Source: Bryobacterales bacterium
Lineage (GTDB): Bacteria > Acidobacteriota > Terriglobia > Bryobacterales > Bryobacteraceae
DNA length: 34,712 bases
Direction of reading: 5' to 3'
Assembly: GCA_016789905.1 (NCBI GenBank)
Contig: JAEUQC010000142.1
Span: 1 to 34,712 of the forward strand
Every line of letters starts with the position of its first letter. Position 1 is the stretch's first letter. This document shows positions 23,188 through 32,122 of the stretch, piece after piece. The notes beneath the pieces were generated by a model that saw only the letters and a program-made list of their open reading frames with translations, ran no database searches and was not told the origin of the DNA. A program made the translations under genes and the position numbers.

Positions 23188-25869
23188 GTGCTTAGGATCT
23201 ATTGTTGTCTGTTGGCGGCGGGCGCGTTGTTGGCGCAGGGGGAATTTCGACTGACGGTGACGGACTCCTCCGGGGCGGCGATGCCGGCGGGGGGGACGTG
23301 GAACGCGCGGCGATTCAGCACCGATGGCAAAGGCGCGGCGACGTTTTCCAACCTAACGGCGGGGGAGTATAGGCTGACGGTGTCGCGGCCGGGGTTCGAG
23401 ACGCAGACGCTGACGATTGCGATGAAGGGCGCGGAGAGTGTGGCGCGCACGGTGGCGCTTTCGCCGGCAGCGGCGAATAGCGCTATTGACGTGGTGGACG
23501 CCACTCCCCTGCCCGGAATGAACCTGACCCGAGACGAAATGCCGGCGCCGGTGCAAGGGACGACGGCGAGAGACTTCGAGAGCACTAATGCGATTGATAT
23601 CGCCGATTTGATGAACCGGCGCCTGCAGGGCGTGTATGTGAACGAGATACAGGGCAACCCGATGCAGCCGGATGTGAACTACCGGGGGTATACGGCGAGT
23701 CCGCTGCTGGGGACGCCGCAGGGACTCTCCATCTACATGGACGGCGTGCGGCTGAACCAGCCATTTGGCGATGTGATGAGTTGGGACCTGCTGCCGCGGA
23801 TAGCGATTGCGGAGACGGTGCTGATGCCAGGATCGAACCCGCTATTTGGGCTGAATACGCTGGGTGGGGCGCTGGCGATCCATACGAAAACGGGACAGAC
23901 GCAGCCGGGGACGGCGGTACAGGTGAGCGGAGGGAGCTTTGGCCGGAAGATGGCGGACATGGAGCACGGCGGAGCGGCGAAGAACGGGATGCACTGGTAC
24001 GCGGCGGGCAATCTGTTTTTTGAAGACGGATGGCGGGAATCGTCGCCATCGAACGTGCGGCAGTTCTTCAGCAAAATCGGCCGGCAGCGGGAACGGACGG
24101 CGGTGGCGGTGACGGCAGCGTATGCGAACAACGCGCTGAACGGGAATGGACTGGGCGAGATGCGCGACCTGGCGCGGCGGTACACGAGCATCTATACGAA
24201 ACCGGACATAACAACGAACCGGGCGCCGTTCCTGAATTTCACGGCGAGCCATCTGGTAACGAGCCGGGTTCGTTTCAGCGGGAATGGGTACTACCGGTAT
24301 ATTCGCAACACGAGCTATAACGGCGACATCAACGAAGACTCGCTGGACCAGGCGGTGTACCAGCCGAGCGCGGCGGACATTCGAGCGCTGACCAGGGCGG
24401 GGTTCACGGGGTTTCCGGCGAGCGGGGCTAATGCGAGCAATACGCCGTTTCCGTTTTGGCGGTGCCTGGCGCAGGCGATACAGAAAGACGAACCGGCGGA
24501 GAAGTGCAACGGGCTGATTAACCGTTCGCGGACGGGCCAGCACAACTATGGCGCGGCCGGGCAAGTGACAGCGACGGCGGGGAAGCATGAAGTGACGGCG
24601 GGCGCGGCGCTGGACCGCAGCCATGTGGACTTCCGGCAGATGGCGCAATTGGGATATCTGAATCCGGACCGTTCGGTGACGGGTGTGGACGCATTTGGAG
24701 ATAGTGTAAACGGCGGGGAGTCGGACGGCGAACCGTTCGACACGCGGGTGGACCTGGAAGGGAAGATTCGCACGGCGAGCGCATACGCCACGGGGAAAGT
24801 GGCGATGGGGAATGCGGTGCTGGTGACGCTATCGGGACGGTACAACAATACGCGCATTGAGAATTTCGACCGCATCCGGCCGGCGGCGGGCCGGGGATCG
24901 CTGACGGGGCGGCATTCGTTTCAACGGTTCAATCCGGCGGCGGGAATCACATATAGCCCGGCGAAGGTGTGGAATGTGTACTTCAGCTATAGCGAAGGAA
25001 ACCGGGCGCCGACATCGATAGAGCTTGGCTGCGCCGACCCGGAAGCGCCGTGCAAACTGCCGAACGCGATGGCGGGAGACCCGCCGCTGGCGCAGGTGGT
25101 GACGCGGAGTTTTGAGGGGGGCGCGCGGGGACAGTTGGAAACGCGGTGGAACTGGGCGGCGGGGGTGTTTCATGCCGATAACACGAACGATATTTTGTTT
25201 GTGGCATCGCCGCAGACAGGCTACGGATACTTCAAGAATTTCGGCAAGACGCGGCGGCAAGGCGCGGAGTTTCAGGTGAACGGGCGCGCGGGGCGCGTGA
25301 CGATGGGCGCGGGCTACACGCTGCTGCGGGCGACGTACCAGAGCGTGGAACAAGTGAACGGCGAATCGAACAGCACGAATGACGAGGCTTTGGAAGGGGA
25401 GAAGGGATTGGAAGGATTGATCCGGATCGAACCCGGCAACCAGATTCCGCTGATTCCAAGGCATATGGTGAAAGTGTTCGCGGACATGGAGGCGACGAAA
25501 CGGCTGACGCTGCATGTGGGGGTGGTGGGGGTTTCCGGGGCGTATGCGCGGGGCAATGAGAACAACCGACATGCACCAGACGCGCCTTATTATTTGGGGC
25601 CGGGGCGTTCGGAGGGGTACGCGGTGGTGAACACCGGGGCGCGGTACCGGGCACACCGGCGGCTGGAGTTTTTCGCGCAGGTGAACAACCTGTTCGACCG
25701 GCGTTACTACACGGGGGCGCAATTGGGACCGACGGGTTTCGACGCGGCAGGGAATTTCAGCGCGCGGCCGCTGCCGGCAGTGGATGGCGAGTTTCCGGTG
25801 GTGCATACGACGTTCTTCGCACCGGGGGCGCCGCGGGGCGCCTGGGGCGGGGCGCGGGTGCGATTCTGA
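23188..25869 (+). CDS. TonB-dependent outer membrane receptor
   Basis: 893 residues from a GTG. Signal peptide about 1-16. A carboxypeptidase-regulatory (CarboxypepD_reg) beta-sandwich follows (about 18-92: FRLTVTDSSGAAMPAGG...GEYRLTVSRPGFETQTLTI). The plug domain is about 110-230 (DFESTNAIDIADLMNRRLQGVYVNEIQGNP...IYMDGVRLNQPFGDVMSWDLLP). The beta-barrel runs to the end with FSYSEGNRAPTSIELGC, FAQVNNLFDRRYYTG and a terminal Phe. The barrel is typical of FecA/catecholate-siderophore-type receptors, so energy-dependent import of a chelated metal or small organic ligand is likely. GGAGGG lies 18 bases upstream of the GTG, rather far. Confidence 0.9.
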   Translation: MLRIYCCLLAAGALLAQGEFRLTVTDSSGAAMPAGGTWNARRFSTDGKGAATFSNLTAGEYRLTVSRPGFETQTLTIAMKGAESVARTVALSPAAANSAIDVVDATPLPGMNLTRDEMPAPVQGTTARDFESTNAIDIADLMNRRLQGVYVNEIQGNPMQPDVNYRGYTASPLLGTPQGLSIYMDGVRLNQPFGDVMSWDLLPRIAIAETVLMPGSNPLFGLNTLGGALAIHTKTGQTQPGTAVQVSGGSFGRKMADMEHGGAAKNGMHWYAAGNLFFEDGWRESSPSNVRQFFSKIGRQRERTAVAVTAAYANNALNGNGLGEMRDLARRYTSIYTKPDITTNRAPFLNFTASHLVTSRVRFSGNGYYRYIRNTSYNGDINEDSLDQAVYQPSAADIRALTRAGFTGFPASGANASNTPFPFWRCLAQAIQKDEPAEKCNGLINRSRTGQHNYGAAGQVTATAGKHEVTAGAALDRSHVDFRQMAQLGYLNPDRSVTGVDAFGDSVNGGESDGEPFDTRVDLEGKIRTASAYATGKVAMGNAVLVTLSGRYNNTRIENFDRIRPAAGRGSLTGRHSFQRFNPAAGITYSPAKVWNVYFSYSEGNRAPTSIELGCADPEAPCKLPNAMAGDPPLAQVVTRSFEGGARGQLETRWNWAAGVFHADNTNDILFVASPQTGYGYFKNFGKTRRQGAEFQVNGRAGRVTMGAGYTLLRATYQSVEQVNGESNSTNDEALEGEKGLEGLIRIEPGNQIPLIPRHMVKVFADMEATKRLTLHVGVVGVSGAYARGNENNRHAPDAPYYLGPGRSEGYAVVNTGARYRAHRRLEFFAQVNNLFDRRYYTGAQLGPTGFDAAGNFSARPLPAVDGEFPVVHTTFFAPGAPRGAWGGARVRF

Positions 25870-25876
25870 ACCGGGT

Positions 25877-25882
25877 TAGAGT
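25877..25882 (+). promoter_or_regulatory. -10-like box TAGAGT with six-base spacer to ATG
   Basis: TAGAGT, six bases, then the ATG of the sigma factor gene at 25889, only 19 bases after the stop of the TonB receptor. No ribosome binding site is present, so either a leaderless transcript or read-through translation from the receptor mRNA is expected. Confidence 0.4.
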
Positions 25883-25888
25883 AGACGA

Positions 25889-26425
25889 ATGCGGTATGTG
25901 GAACCGGAGATGGCGGCACTGCCGGAACTGCTGGAGAGCAGAGCCGACGGGGCGCGAACGCTGGAGGAAGAAGTGACGGCGCTATTCGACGAGTACCGGG
26001 GGCCGCTGTTTCGGTTTTTGCTGTCACTGGGGCTGGAGACGGCGGACGTGGAGGAGACGATCCAAGAGGTGTTTTTGGCGCTGTTCCAACATTTGCGGGC
26101 GGGAAAGCGGCGGGACAATTTGCGGGCGTGGCTGTTTCAGGTGGGGCACAACATGGCGTTGAAGCTACGGCGGCGGCGACCGCCGATGGCACTGGAGCCG
26201 GTGGTGGTGCATACACCGGAAATGCAAGCAATGGAGAACCAGGCGCGGCGGCGGGTGGCGGCGATGATAGAGGCGCTGCCAGAGCAGGACCGGGCGTGCC
26301 TGGCGCTGCGGGCCGAAGGGTTGCGTTACCGGGAGATCGCCGAGGTGATGGGGATATCGCTGGGAGGGGTGGCGCTATCGTTGGAGCGTTCGATTGCGAG
26401 ACTCAGCAAGGGGAACCGGCGATGA
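25889..26425 (+). CDS. ECF-type RNA polymerase sigma factor
   Basis: 178 residues. Region 2 (about 30-98) reads LFDEYRGPLFRFLLSLGL, then ETIQEVFLALFQHL and NLRAWLFQVGHNMALKLRRRR, the core-binding and -10 recognition helices. Region 4 (about 128-172) reads ALPEQDRACLALRAEGLRYREIAEVMGISLGGVALSLERSIARL, the -35 helix-turn-helix. There is no region 3. The stop overlaps the start of the anti-sigma gene (ATGA, 26422-26425), the usual arrangement for a co-expressed sigma/anti-sigma pair. The adjacent TonB receptor might be a target or signal source, but no FecR-type domain is present in the anti-sigma factor. Confidence 0.9.
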   Translation: MRYVEPEMAALPELLESRADGARTLEEEVTALFDEYRGPLFRFLLSLGLETADVEETIQEVFLALFQHLRAGKRRDNLRAWLFQVGHNMALKLRRRRPPMALEPVVVHTPEMQAMENQARRRVAAMIEALPEQDRACLALRAEGLRYREIAEVMGISLGGVALSLERSIARLSKGNRR

Positions 26426-27168
26426 GGCACGTTACAGACCGCGAGTTGTTGTTGGAACTGGACGGAGAACTGGAGTTTGCGCGAAGCGCGGCTGTGCTTC
26501 GGCACACGGAGGAATGCGAGTTGTGCCGCGGGCGGCAGGAGGAACTGGCGCGAGGGCTGGCGCGGGCAGTGGAGGCGCAGTTGGGAGTTGCGATTCCGGC
26601 GGCGGGCGCGGCGCGGGAGCGGCTGCGGGCGGCGCTACGGCCGCGGTATGGCCAGCGGGCGCTGGCGGCGGGAGCGCTGGCGGCAGCGCTGGCGTTGATG
26701 GTTTTGCCGTGGGTGACGGGCGGAGAAGGGGACGTGACGCCGCGAACGGGGTTGACGCCAGGGGCGGTGCGCGTGATGGACCAAGCAACGATGTGCGCGG
26801 CGGGCGAGGGTACGGAGCGCGCGGCGATTCCTCATGCGGTGGCGATGGAGGTGTTCCGAAGGTATGGGATCCACGATCCGCGGCCACGGGCTTACGAGGT
26901 GGACTACCTGATTCCGCCAGACCTGGGCGGGACGGAGGACGAGCGGAACCTGTGGCCGCAGCCGTATAACGAAGGGACCTGGAACGCGCGGGTGAAAGAC
27001 GCGCTGGAGGACCGGCTGCGAACGATGGTGTGCGAAGGGGGGCTGGCGCTGGACACGGCGCAGGCGGAGTTGGCGGGCGACTGGATTGGCGCGTACAAGC
27101 GGCACTTCCGGACGGCGACGCCGCTGCCGGACCACGTGGCGTTTGTGAAAGACAGGCCGTGGGAGTGA
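26422..27168 (+). CDS. anti-sigma factor with extracytoplasmic HNH-like domain
   Basis: 248 residues. Cytoplasmic zinc-binding anti-sigma motif H28-x3-C32-x2-C35 (RHTEECELCRGRQEEL), one transmembrane helix at about 79-97 (RALAAGALAAALALMVLPWV), then a domain about 112-235. Its YEVDYLIPPDLGGTEDERNLWPQP and NARVKDALEDRLRTMVCEGGLALDTAQ match a family of small HNH-nuclease-like proteins that normally read YEVDHLIPLELGG. The expected His after Asp161 is Tyr162 here, so catalytic activity is doubtful and a ligand-sensing role is more likely. The start overlaps the sigma gene stop. The gene converges on the DASS transporter with only four bases between stops and no terminator. Confidence 0.75.
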   Translation: MRHVTDRELLLELDGELEFARSAAVLRHTEECELCRGRQEELARGLARAVEAQLGVAIPAAGAARERLRAALRPRYGQRALAAGALAAALALMVLPWVTGGEGDVTPRTGLTPGAVRVMDQATMCAAGEGTERAAIPHAVAMEVFRRYGIHDPRPRAYEVDYLIPPDLGGTEDERNLWPQPYNEGTWNARVKDALEDRLRTMVCEGGLALDTAQAELAGDWIGAYKRHFRTATPLPDHVAFVKDRPWE

Positions 27169-27172
27169 GCGG

Positions 27173-28543
27173 TTACCAGTAGCCGAGGAGTTTCCACCAG
27201 AGGCCGCCGGCGAGAAGCCAGATGGCGACGTTGACAAGCGAGACAAGGAAGCCGATGCGCCACCATTCGGCTTCGCCAACGTAGCCGGCGCCGAAGAAGA
27301 CCGGGGCCGAGCCGGTGCCGTAGTGGGTGAGGCCGGCGTTCAGGTTGGAGAAGTAGGCGAGGGGGAGCGCGGCGAGCATGGGCGGGGCACCGGCGGCGAG
27401 AGCGGCGGAGAAAAAGGCCGGGTAGAGCGCGGTGACGTGCGCGGTCATGCTGGCGAAGCCGTAATGGATATAGAAATAAACGAGCACCAAAAACGCGAGG
27501 CCGGCGATCCAGGGCAAGCCGTGGAGATGGACGAAGAGAGCTTCGGAGACGACTTTGACAACACCGCCGCTATTGAGTTCATCGGCCATCATGATGAGGG
27601 GAGCGAACCAGAGGAGAACGTCCCAGGCCTTGGTTTCGGCGAGCAGTTCGTCCCAGGCGACGAGTCCGGTGAGCAGTTGGGCGCAGACGCCGGTGAGGGC
27701 GACATAGGCGTTGCCGATGCCGTGCCAGGGACTGGCGACCCAGCCAAACATGACGGCGAAAAGAATGGCCATGAGGGTGCGTTCGGCGCGGCTGGGCGGG
27801 CCCATGGCGGCGAGTTCGCGAGAGGCGAGGGCCATGGCGGGGGCGGTGTCGTGCAGGTGGGGCCGATGCCAGCGGTGGATGCAATAGGGAACGGCGGCGA
27901 GCGAGCACAGCGCCGGGACGGAGGAGCCGGCGAGCCAGCCGAGCCAGGTGATGTGGACGTTGCCGAGTTTCATGGCGAACTGGGCAATGAGAGGGTTGGC
28001 GACCATGCTGGTGAGGAAGACGGCGGAGGCAAGATAGTTGCCGTGGAAGCAGACGAGCATGAGGAACGAACCGATGCGGCGGGCGGTGGGGCCGGGTTCC
28101 GAGGCGAAGGCCTGGGCAAGGCCGCGGGTGACAGGATAGACGACACCGCCGCCGCGAGCGGTGTCGGAAGGAACGAACGGAGCGACGATCATGCCGGCGG
28201 AGACGACGGCGTAGGCGAGGCGAAGGGGAGTGGTGGCGAAACGGCGGATCAACAGATAGGCAACGCGCATGCCAAGGCCGGTGGAACCGATGGCGCGGGC
28301 GAACAGATAGGCCGAGAAGATGAGCCAAACGGTTTGATTGCTGAAGCCGAGGAGGACGCGCGCGGGCGGGACGGTGCCGGTGAGGGCGAGGAGCGTCATG
28401 GAGACAAGGACGCAGACGCCCATGGGCGCGGGACGAAGAACGAGGGCAAGAATAGTGGCGACGAAGACGGCGAGCAACTGCCGCTGCGCGGGAAGAAGAC
28501 CGGGCAGCGGCAGGAAATAGAGCAGGGCGCCGGCGGCGAGCAC
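27173..28543 (-). CDS. DASS-family anion:sodium symporter (CitT/YbhI-like)
   Basis: 456 residues, about 11-12 transmembrane helices. Motifs of the divalent anion:Na+ symporter family: LRPAPMGVCVLVSMTLLALTG near the N-terminus, NQTVWLIFSAYLFARAI, IVAPFVPSDTARGGGVVYPVTRGLA (first SNT-like substrate motif region), NYLASAVFLTSMVANPLIAQ, and LTHYGTGSAPVFFGAGYV near the C-terminus (second motif). Likely substrates are di- or tricarboxylates taken up from the periplasm. The start is GTG with no upstream ATG in frame. It is the last gene of the minus-strand run, 56 bases after the CusF-like gene, so co-transcription is possible. Confidence 0.87.
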   Translation of the reverse strand: MLAAGALLYFLPLPGLLPAQRQLLAVFVATILALVLRPAPMGVCVLVSMTLLALTGTVPPARVLLGFSNQTVWLIFSAYLFARAIGSTGLGMRVAYLLIRRFATTPLRLAYAVVSAGMIVAPFVPSDTARGGGVVYPVTRGLAQAFASEPGPTARRIGSFLMLVCFHGNYLASAVFLTSMVANPLIAQFAMKLGNVHITWLGWLAGSSVPALCSLAAVPYCIHRWHRPHLHDTAPAMALASRELAAMGPPSRAERTLMAILFAVMFGWVASPWHGIGNAYVALTGVCAQLLTGLVAWDELLAETKAWDVLLWFAPLIMMADELNSGGVVKVVSEALFVHLHGLPWIAGLAFLVLVYFYIHYGFASMTAHVTALYPAFFSAALAAGAPPMLAALPLAYFSNLNAGLTHYGTGSAPVFFGAGYVGEAEWWRIGFLVSLVNVAIWLLAGGLWWKLLGYW

Positions 28544-28599
28544 GGCGCTCCAACGCGTTAGGACCGGGGAGGATTTCGACAGAGGACCATCATAACGCC

Positions 28600-28935
28600 C
28601 TACGGGAGCACCGTCACTTGGCCGATCCAGTATTCAAGATCGGAAGGCCGCTGGCAAAGTTTGGCCTTGATGTGAGCGCCCTCTTCGAGCTTGGCGAAAT
28701 CGGCGTCGTCTTTGACCGGGAATTCCATGGTCATGGCGGCCATCCAGACTTTGCCCTGGGCGTTTTTGATGGGGCGATGTTTGACGGTGACGGATTTGAC
28801 TTTGGAGTCGACGCGCGTGACGTCGCCTTCGAGTTCATAGCAATCGACGGGCCCGGCGGGTTTGGAGCAGGCGGAGAATGTGAGCGGGAGGAGCAGGGCG
28901 AGGAAAACGAACCGGGGTATTGGTGTGTTTTTCAT
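28600..28935 (-). CDS. CusF-like copper-binding lipoprotein
   Basis: 111 residues. A lipoprotein signal peptide ends in the lipobox LTFSAC (Cys23), so it is probably anchored in the outer or inner membrane facing the periplasm. The domain is a CusF_Ec-type beta-barrel: EGDVTRVDSKVKSVTVKHRPI, then VWMAAMTMEFPVKD. The histidine and the W..M-T-M cluster are the residues that hold Cu(I) in CusF; here Trp is followed by three rather than two residues before the MTM, a small variation. It lies 34 bases downstream of the Oar-like receptor gene on the same strand. CusF proteins hand Cu(I)/Ag(I) to export pumps; no Cus pump is present in the window. Confidence 0.82.
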   Translation of the reverse strand: MKNTPIPRFVFLALLLPLTFSACSKPAGPVDCYELEGDVTRVDSKVKSVTVKHRPIKNAQGKVWMAAMTMEFPVKDDADFAKLEEGAHIKAKLCQRPSDLEYWIGQVTVLP

Positions 28936-28969
28936 GGTTTGGGATGGGAGGGGTGGAGGTGAATCATGG

Positions 28970-31900
28970 TTAGAATTGCAGGCGCAGGGCGAGTTGCAGG
29001 GAGCGCGGGCCGCCGACCTGAAACAGGGGATTCATGCCGCCGAGGCCGGTGCTGAGGATCTGCGTGGCACGGCCGAAATTGGCGCTGGTCATGACGCCGG
29101 TGGGGTTGGCGAAGTTGGCGAAGTTGAGGAGATTGAAAGCATCGGCGCGGAAGTCCAGGCCGATGGATTCGTGGAGTTGGAAGCGGCGGCGCAAGGAGAG
29201 ATCGACTTGCTGGAGGCCGAAGCCGCGGAGCGTGCCGCGGCCCAATGATCCCTGGCGGGACTGGGCGAGGGGAGTGACGGCGTCGAAGGCGGCGGGGTTG
29301 AAGCGGCGGCCGCCGGGGAAGGCGTCGCTGTAGAGATAGACCGGCACGCCGGGGACGAGGTCCGGGCGGGCGACGTTGGTGAGGCCGAGGCCGAGGGGAT
29401 CTCGGCCGGTGGTGACGGTAACAGGAGAAGCGGTGCGGAAGCGGACGACCGAATCAAACGCGAAGCCGCCGAGAATGGCGCGGGCGGCGCGATGGGAAAC
29501 GGGGACCGGGATTTCGTAACTGGCCGAACCGGTGAAGGCGTGGCGGATATCGAATGACGACGGGCCGCGGTTGGCGGAGGCGCTGACGCGTTGGGCGGGT
29601 GCCTGGAGATTGGAGTTCGATTCGTCGGAGGCGGTATCGAGCGACTTGGCCCAGGTATAGGAGAGCAGCGCCTGGAGGCCGCGAGTCATGCGCCGTTTGA
29701 ACTGCATTTGGAGGGAGTTGTAGTCCGAGAACGCATCGTTGCTGACGGCATCTACACGGGTGAACGCCGGGTTCTGGAGAATTTGCGGGCGCAGGCTTTC
29801 GATGCTCGCCAAGCGACGGCCGGCGGCGCCGACGTAGGAAGCCGAGAGCGAATTGGCGGCGCCGAAAGGCTGTTCGATGGCGAAGCTGTATTGGAGAGTG
29901 TAGGGCAGACTGTAGCCGTCGTAATAGGCAAAGAGCCGGGGATAGGGAGGAGCAATGGTCAGTGGCGCGACGGGTTCATTCAGGCGGGGATCGGCGATGG
30001 GCGCGTTGGTGAAAAGACGGTTGCGGAAGAAGGGGAAGTTGCTGGGTGTGAGGGCAGTGCCAGTGAAAGCGTAGCCGAGATCGTAGAACGAACCGAGGCC
30101 GGCGCGGATGACGGTGCCGCGGCTATGGAAGGGTTGCCAGGCGAGGCCGAAGCGGGGCGCGAAGTTGGCATAGGCAGTTTCGTAGAGCTTCGTCCCCCTG
30201 GGCGCGAGCGCGGCGGAGGAAGGGCTGGCGAGCCCTTTGACGGTGAGGGCAAGATTGCCATTGGCGTCGCCGGGGGCGGGGTTGACTTCCCAACGCAAAC
30301 CATAGGTGAGAGTGAGCCGGGAGGTGGCGCGCCAGGCGTCCTGGAAGAACGCGGAGATATTGGTGTAGCGGGGTTCGAGGGCGGTATCGACCTGGCGAAT
30401 GTCGGCGGTGGGAACGATGCCGGTGGCAAGTTGGGTGATGTTGGGGATAGTGAGCACTTTCGAATAGAGGCGGCCGCCGATGGAGGGCGAGAGCGTGCGG
30501 AGATCGAACCCGAATTTTAGGGAGTGGGCGCCGGCATTCCAATTGAGCGTTTCGACGATGTTCATTTGGTTTTGGCGGTTGTCACTGAAGACGCCGGGGC
30601 TGAGGGTGTTTTCATCGTTGCCGCCGATGGTGATGTAGACAAGGGAACTTTCGGGCTTGGCAAAGGAGGGGAAAACGGCGTCGCGCGGCAGGAGTTTTGC
30701 GCCGCCGAAGGTGTCCTGCTGATAGACCTGCGCGGCGGCGGAGCGGCTCCAGTTGAAGCGCAAGTCGTTGTTGACCCTGGCGGAGAGAACGGTGGTGAGG
30801 CCGGCGGTGAAGGTTTCCGTTTTGCCAGGAAGAACGGCGACAAAGCTGGGGGAAGCGAAGCGTCCGCGCTCGCGGTTTTCCGACGGAGCGTAGTTGTAGC
30901 GGCCGAAGAGCGAGTGTTTGGGGGAGAAGGCATGATCGATGCGGAGGCTGGTGGCATCGAGCCGGGAAGGATTGGAAAAGCTGGTGATATAGGGCGTTTC
31001 GAGAGGGGTGGCGGGGAGAGGATCGGCCACGGGAAGCGGGTAGGCCTCCAGCAGGCTTTTGACAAGGCCGGTGGCGTTTTGGCGGGCGGCGAGCGAGGGC
31101 ACGCGCGAAGGGACGGAGATGACGGGCTGAATGAGCCGCAATCCTTCGTAGGAAGCAAAGAAGAAAGTACGATTGCGGCCATCATAGAGAGCGGGGAGAA
31201 ATACGGGGCCGCCGAGTGTGAAGCCGAAATCGTTTTGGCGGAGGGCGGGGCGCTTGAGTCCGTTGAAATTGCCGAACCAGTTATTGGCATCGAGCTTGTC
31301 GTTGCGAAGGTAGTTGAAGGCCGAGCCGTGGAGCGCGTTGGAGCCGGAGCGAGTGACAATGGCGACTTGGGCGCCGGGCTGACGCCCGAATTCGGGAGCA
31401 TAGGTGGAGGTCTGGATGGTGAACTCCTGCACGGCGTCGACGGAGGCCAGGGCGCTGGTGCTGCCTTGCGAAGAGAAAGAGGGCGTGCCGCCGCCAACGC
31501 CTTCGTAGGGACTGGTGGCAAAGGGGAGGCCGAAGTTGGCGCCAACGCCATCGACGGTGAAATAGTTGGTGCCGGTGCGTTGGCCGTTGACGGAGAACTG
31601 GCCGGCATCGACAAGGCTGGCGGGGGCGAGAACGACGCCGGGGGCGAGGTTAATGAGCGTTTGAAAACTGCGGCCGTTGAGGGGCTGATTGGCGATAAAG
31701 TCACGGTCAACGGAAGTGGCAACGGCGGGCGCTTCGCGAACGAGGGGAGCGTCGCCAGAGACGGTGACGGCGTCATCGCGGCGGGCGAGTTTGAGGACGA
31801 CGCGGAGCGAGCGCTGATCGTTGGCGTTGATGACGAGTGCGGCGAATTTCGCGGTGGCGAAGCCGCGCTGTTCGACAGAGAGTTCATAGGGGCCGGGCGG

Positions 31901-32119
31901 GAGTTGGGAGAAGACAAATTCACCGGAAGCGCCGGAGGCGGCCTGCCGTGCTCGTCCCTTCGCCGGATCAAGGAGCGTGAGAGTGGCGGCGGAAACGGCG
32001 GCGCCTTGCTCATCGAAGACTGAGCCGGCGAGCGTGGCGGTGGACGACTGTGCGAACAACTGACCTGCGAAGAGCGCCAACGCGACCAGGAGCGGGCGCG
32101 GGTGTGTGATTCGAGTCAT
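28970..32119 (-). CDS. Oar-like TonB-dependent receptor with carboxypeptidase-regulatory domain
   Basis: 1049 residues. Signal peptide about 1-23 (ending QLFAQ). CarboxypepD_reg domain about 28-110 (STATLAGSVFDEQGAAVSAATLTLLDPAKG...GPYELSVEQRGFATAKF). Plug about 120-260 (VDRDFIANQPLNGRSFQTLINLAPGVV...FSVNGQRTGTNYFTVDGVGANFG, VDAVQEFTIQTSTYAPEFGRQPGAQVAIVTRSGSNALHGSAFNYLRND). The barrel extends to a terminal LALRLQF. This is the very large acidobacterial Oar type; ligands are mostly unknown. The start follows the stop of the sialidase-like gene by three bases. Context with a CusF-like protein suggests metal, but carbohydrate or peptide cannot be excluded. Confidence 0.9.
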   Translation of the reverse strand: MTRITHPRPLLVALALFAGQLFAQSSTATLAGSVFDEQGAAVSAATLTLLDPAKGRARQAASGASGEFVFSQLPPGPYELSVEQRGFATAKFAALVINANDQRSLRVVLKLARRDDAVTVSGDAPLVREAPAVATSVDRDFIANQPLNGRSFQTLINLAPGVVLAPASLVDAGQFSVNGQRTGTNYFTVDGVGANFGLPFATSPYEGVGGGTPSFSSQGSTSALASVDAVQEFTIQTSTYAPEFGRQPGAQVAIVTRSGSNALHGSAFNYLRNDKLDANNWFGNFNGLKRPALRQNDFGFTLGGPVFLPALYDGRNRTFFFASYEGLRLIQPVISVPSRVPSLAARQNATGLVKSLLEAYPLPVADPLPATPLETPYITSFSNPSRLDATSLRIDHAFSPKHSLFGRYNYAPSENRERGRFASPSFVAVLPGKTETFTAGLTTVLSARVNNDLRFNWSRSAAAQVYQQDTFGGAKLLPRDAVFPSFAKPESSLVYITIGGNDENTLSPGVFSDNRQNQMNIVETLNWNAGAHSLKFGFDLRTLSPSIGGRLYSKVLTIPNITQLATGIVPTADIRQVDTALEPRYTNISAFFQDAWRATSRLTLTYGLRWEVNPAPGDANGNLALTVKGLASPSSAALAPRGTKLYETAYANFAPRFGLAWQPFHSRGTVIRAGLGSFYDLGYAFTGTALTPSNFPFFRNRLFTNAPIADPRLNEPVAPLTIAPPYPRLFAYYDGYSLPYTLQYSFAIEQPFGAANSLSASYVGAAGRRLASIESLRPQILQNPAFTRVDAVSNDAFSDYNSLQMQFKRRMTRGLQALLSYTWAKSLDTASDESNSNLQAPAQRVSASANRGPSSFDIRHAFTGSASYEIPVPVSHRAARAILGGFAFDSVVRFRTASPVTVTTGRDPLGLGLTNVARPDLVPGVPVYLYSDAFPGGRRFNPAAFDAVTPLAQSRQGSLGRGTLRGFGLQQVDLSLRRRFQLHESIGLDFRADAFNLLNFANFANPTGVMTSANFGRATQILSTGLGGMNPLFQVGGPRSLQLALRLQF

Positions 32120-32122
32120 GAG

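Noticed and set aside
30524..32023. 499-codon open frame on the plus strand
   Set aside because: Antisense to the Oar-like receptor, low-complexity Gly/Glu composition, no domain signature; a shadow of a high-GC gene.
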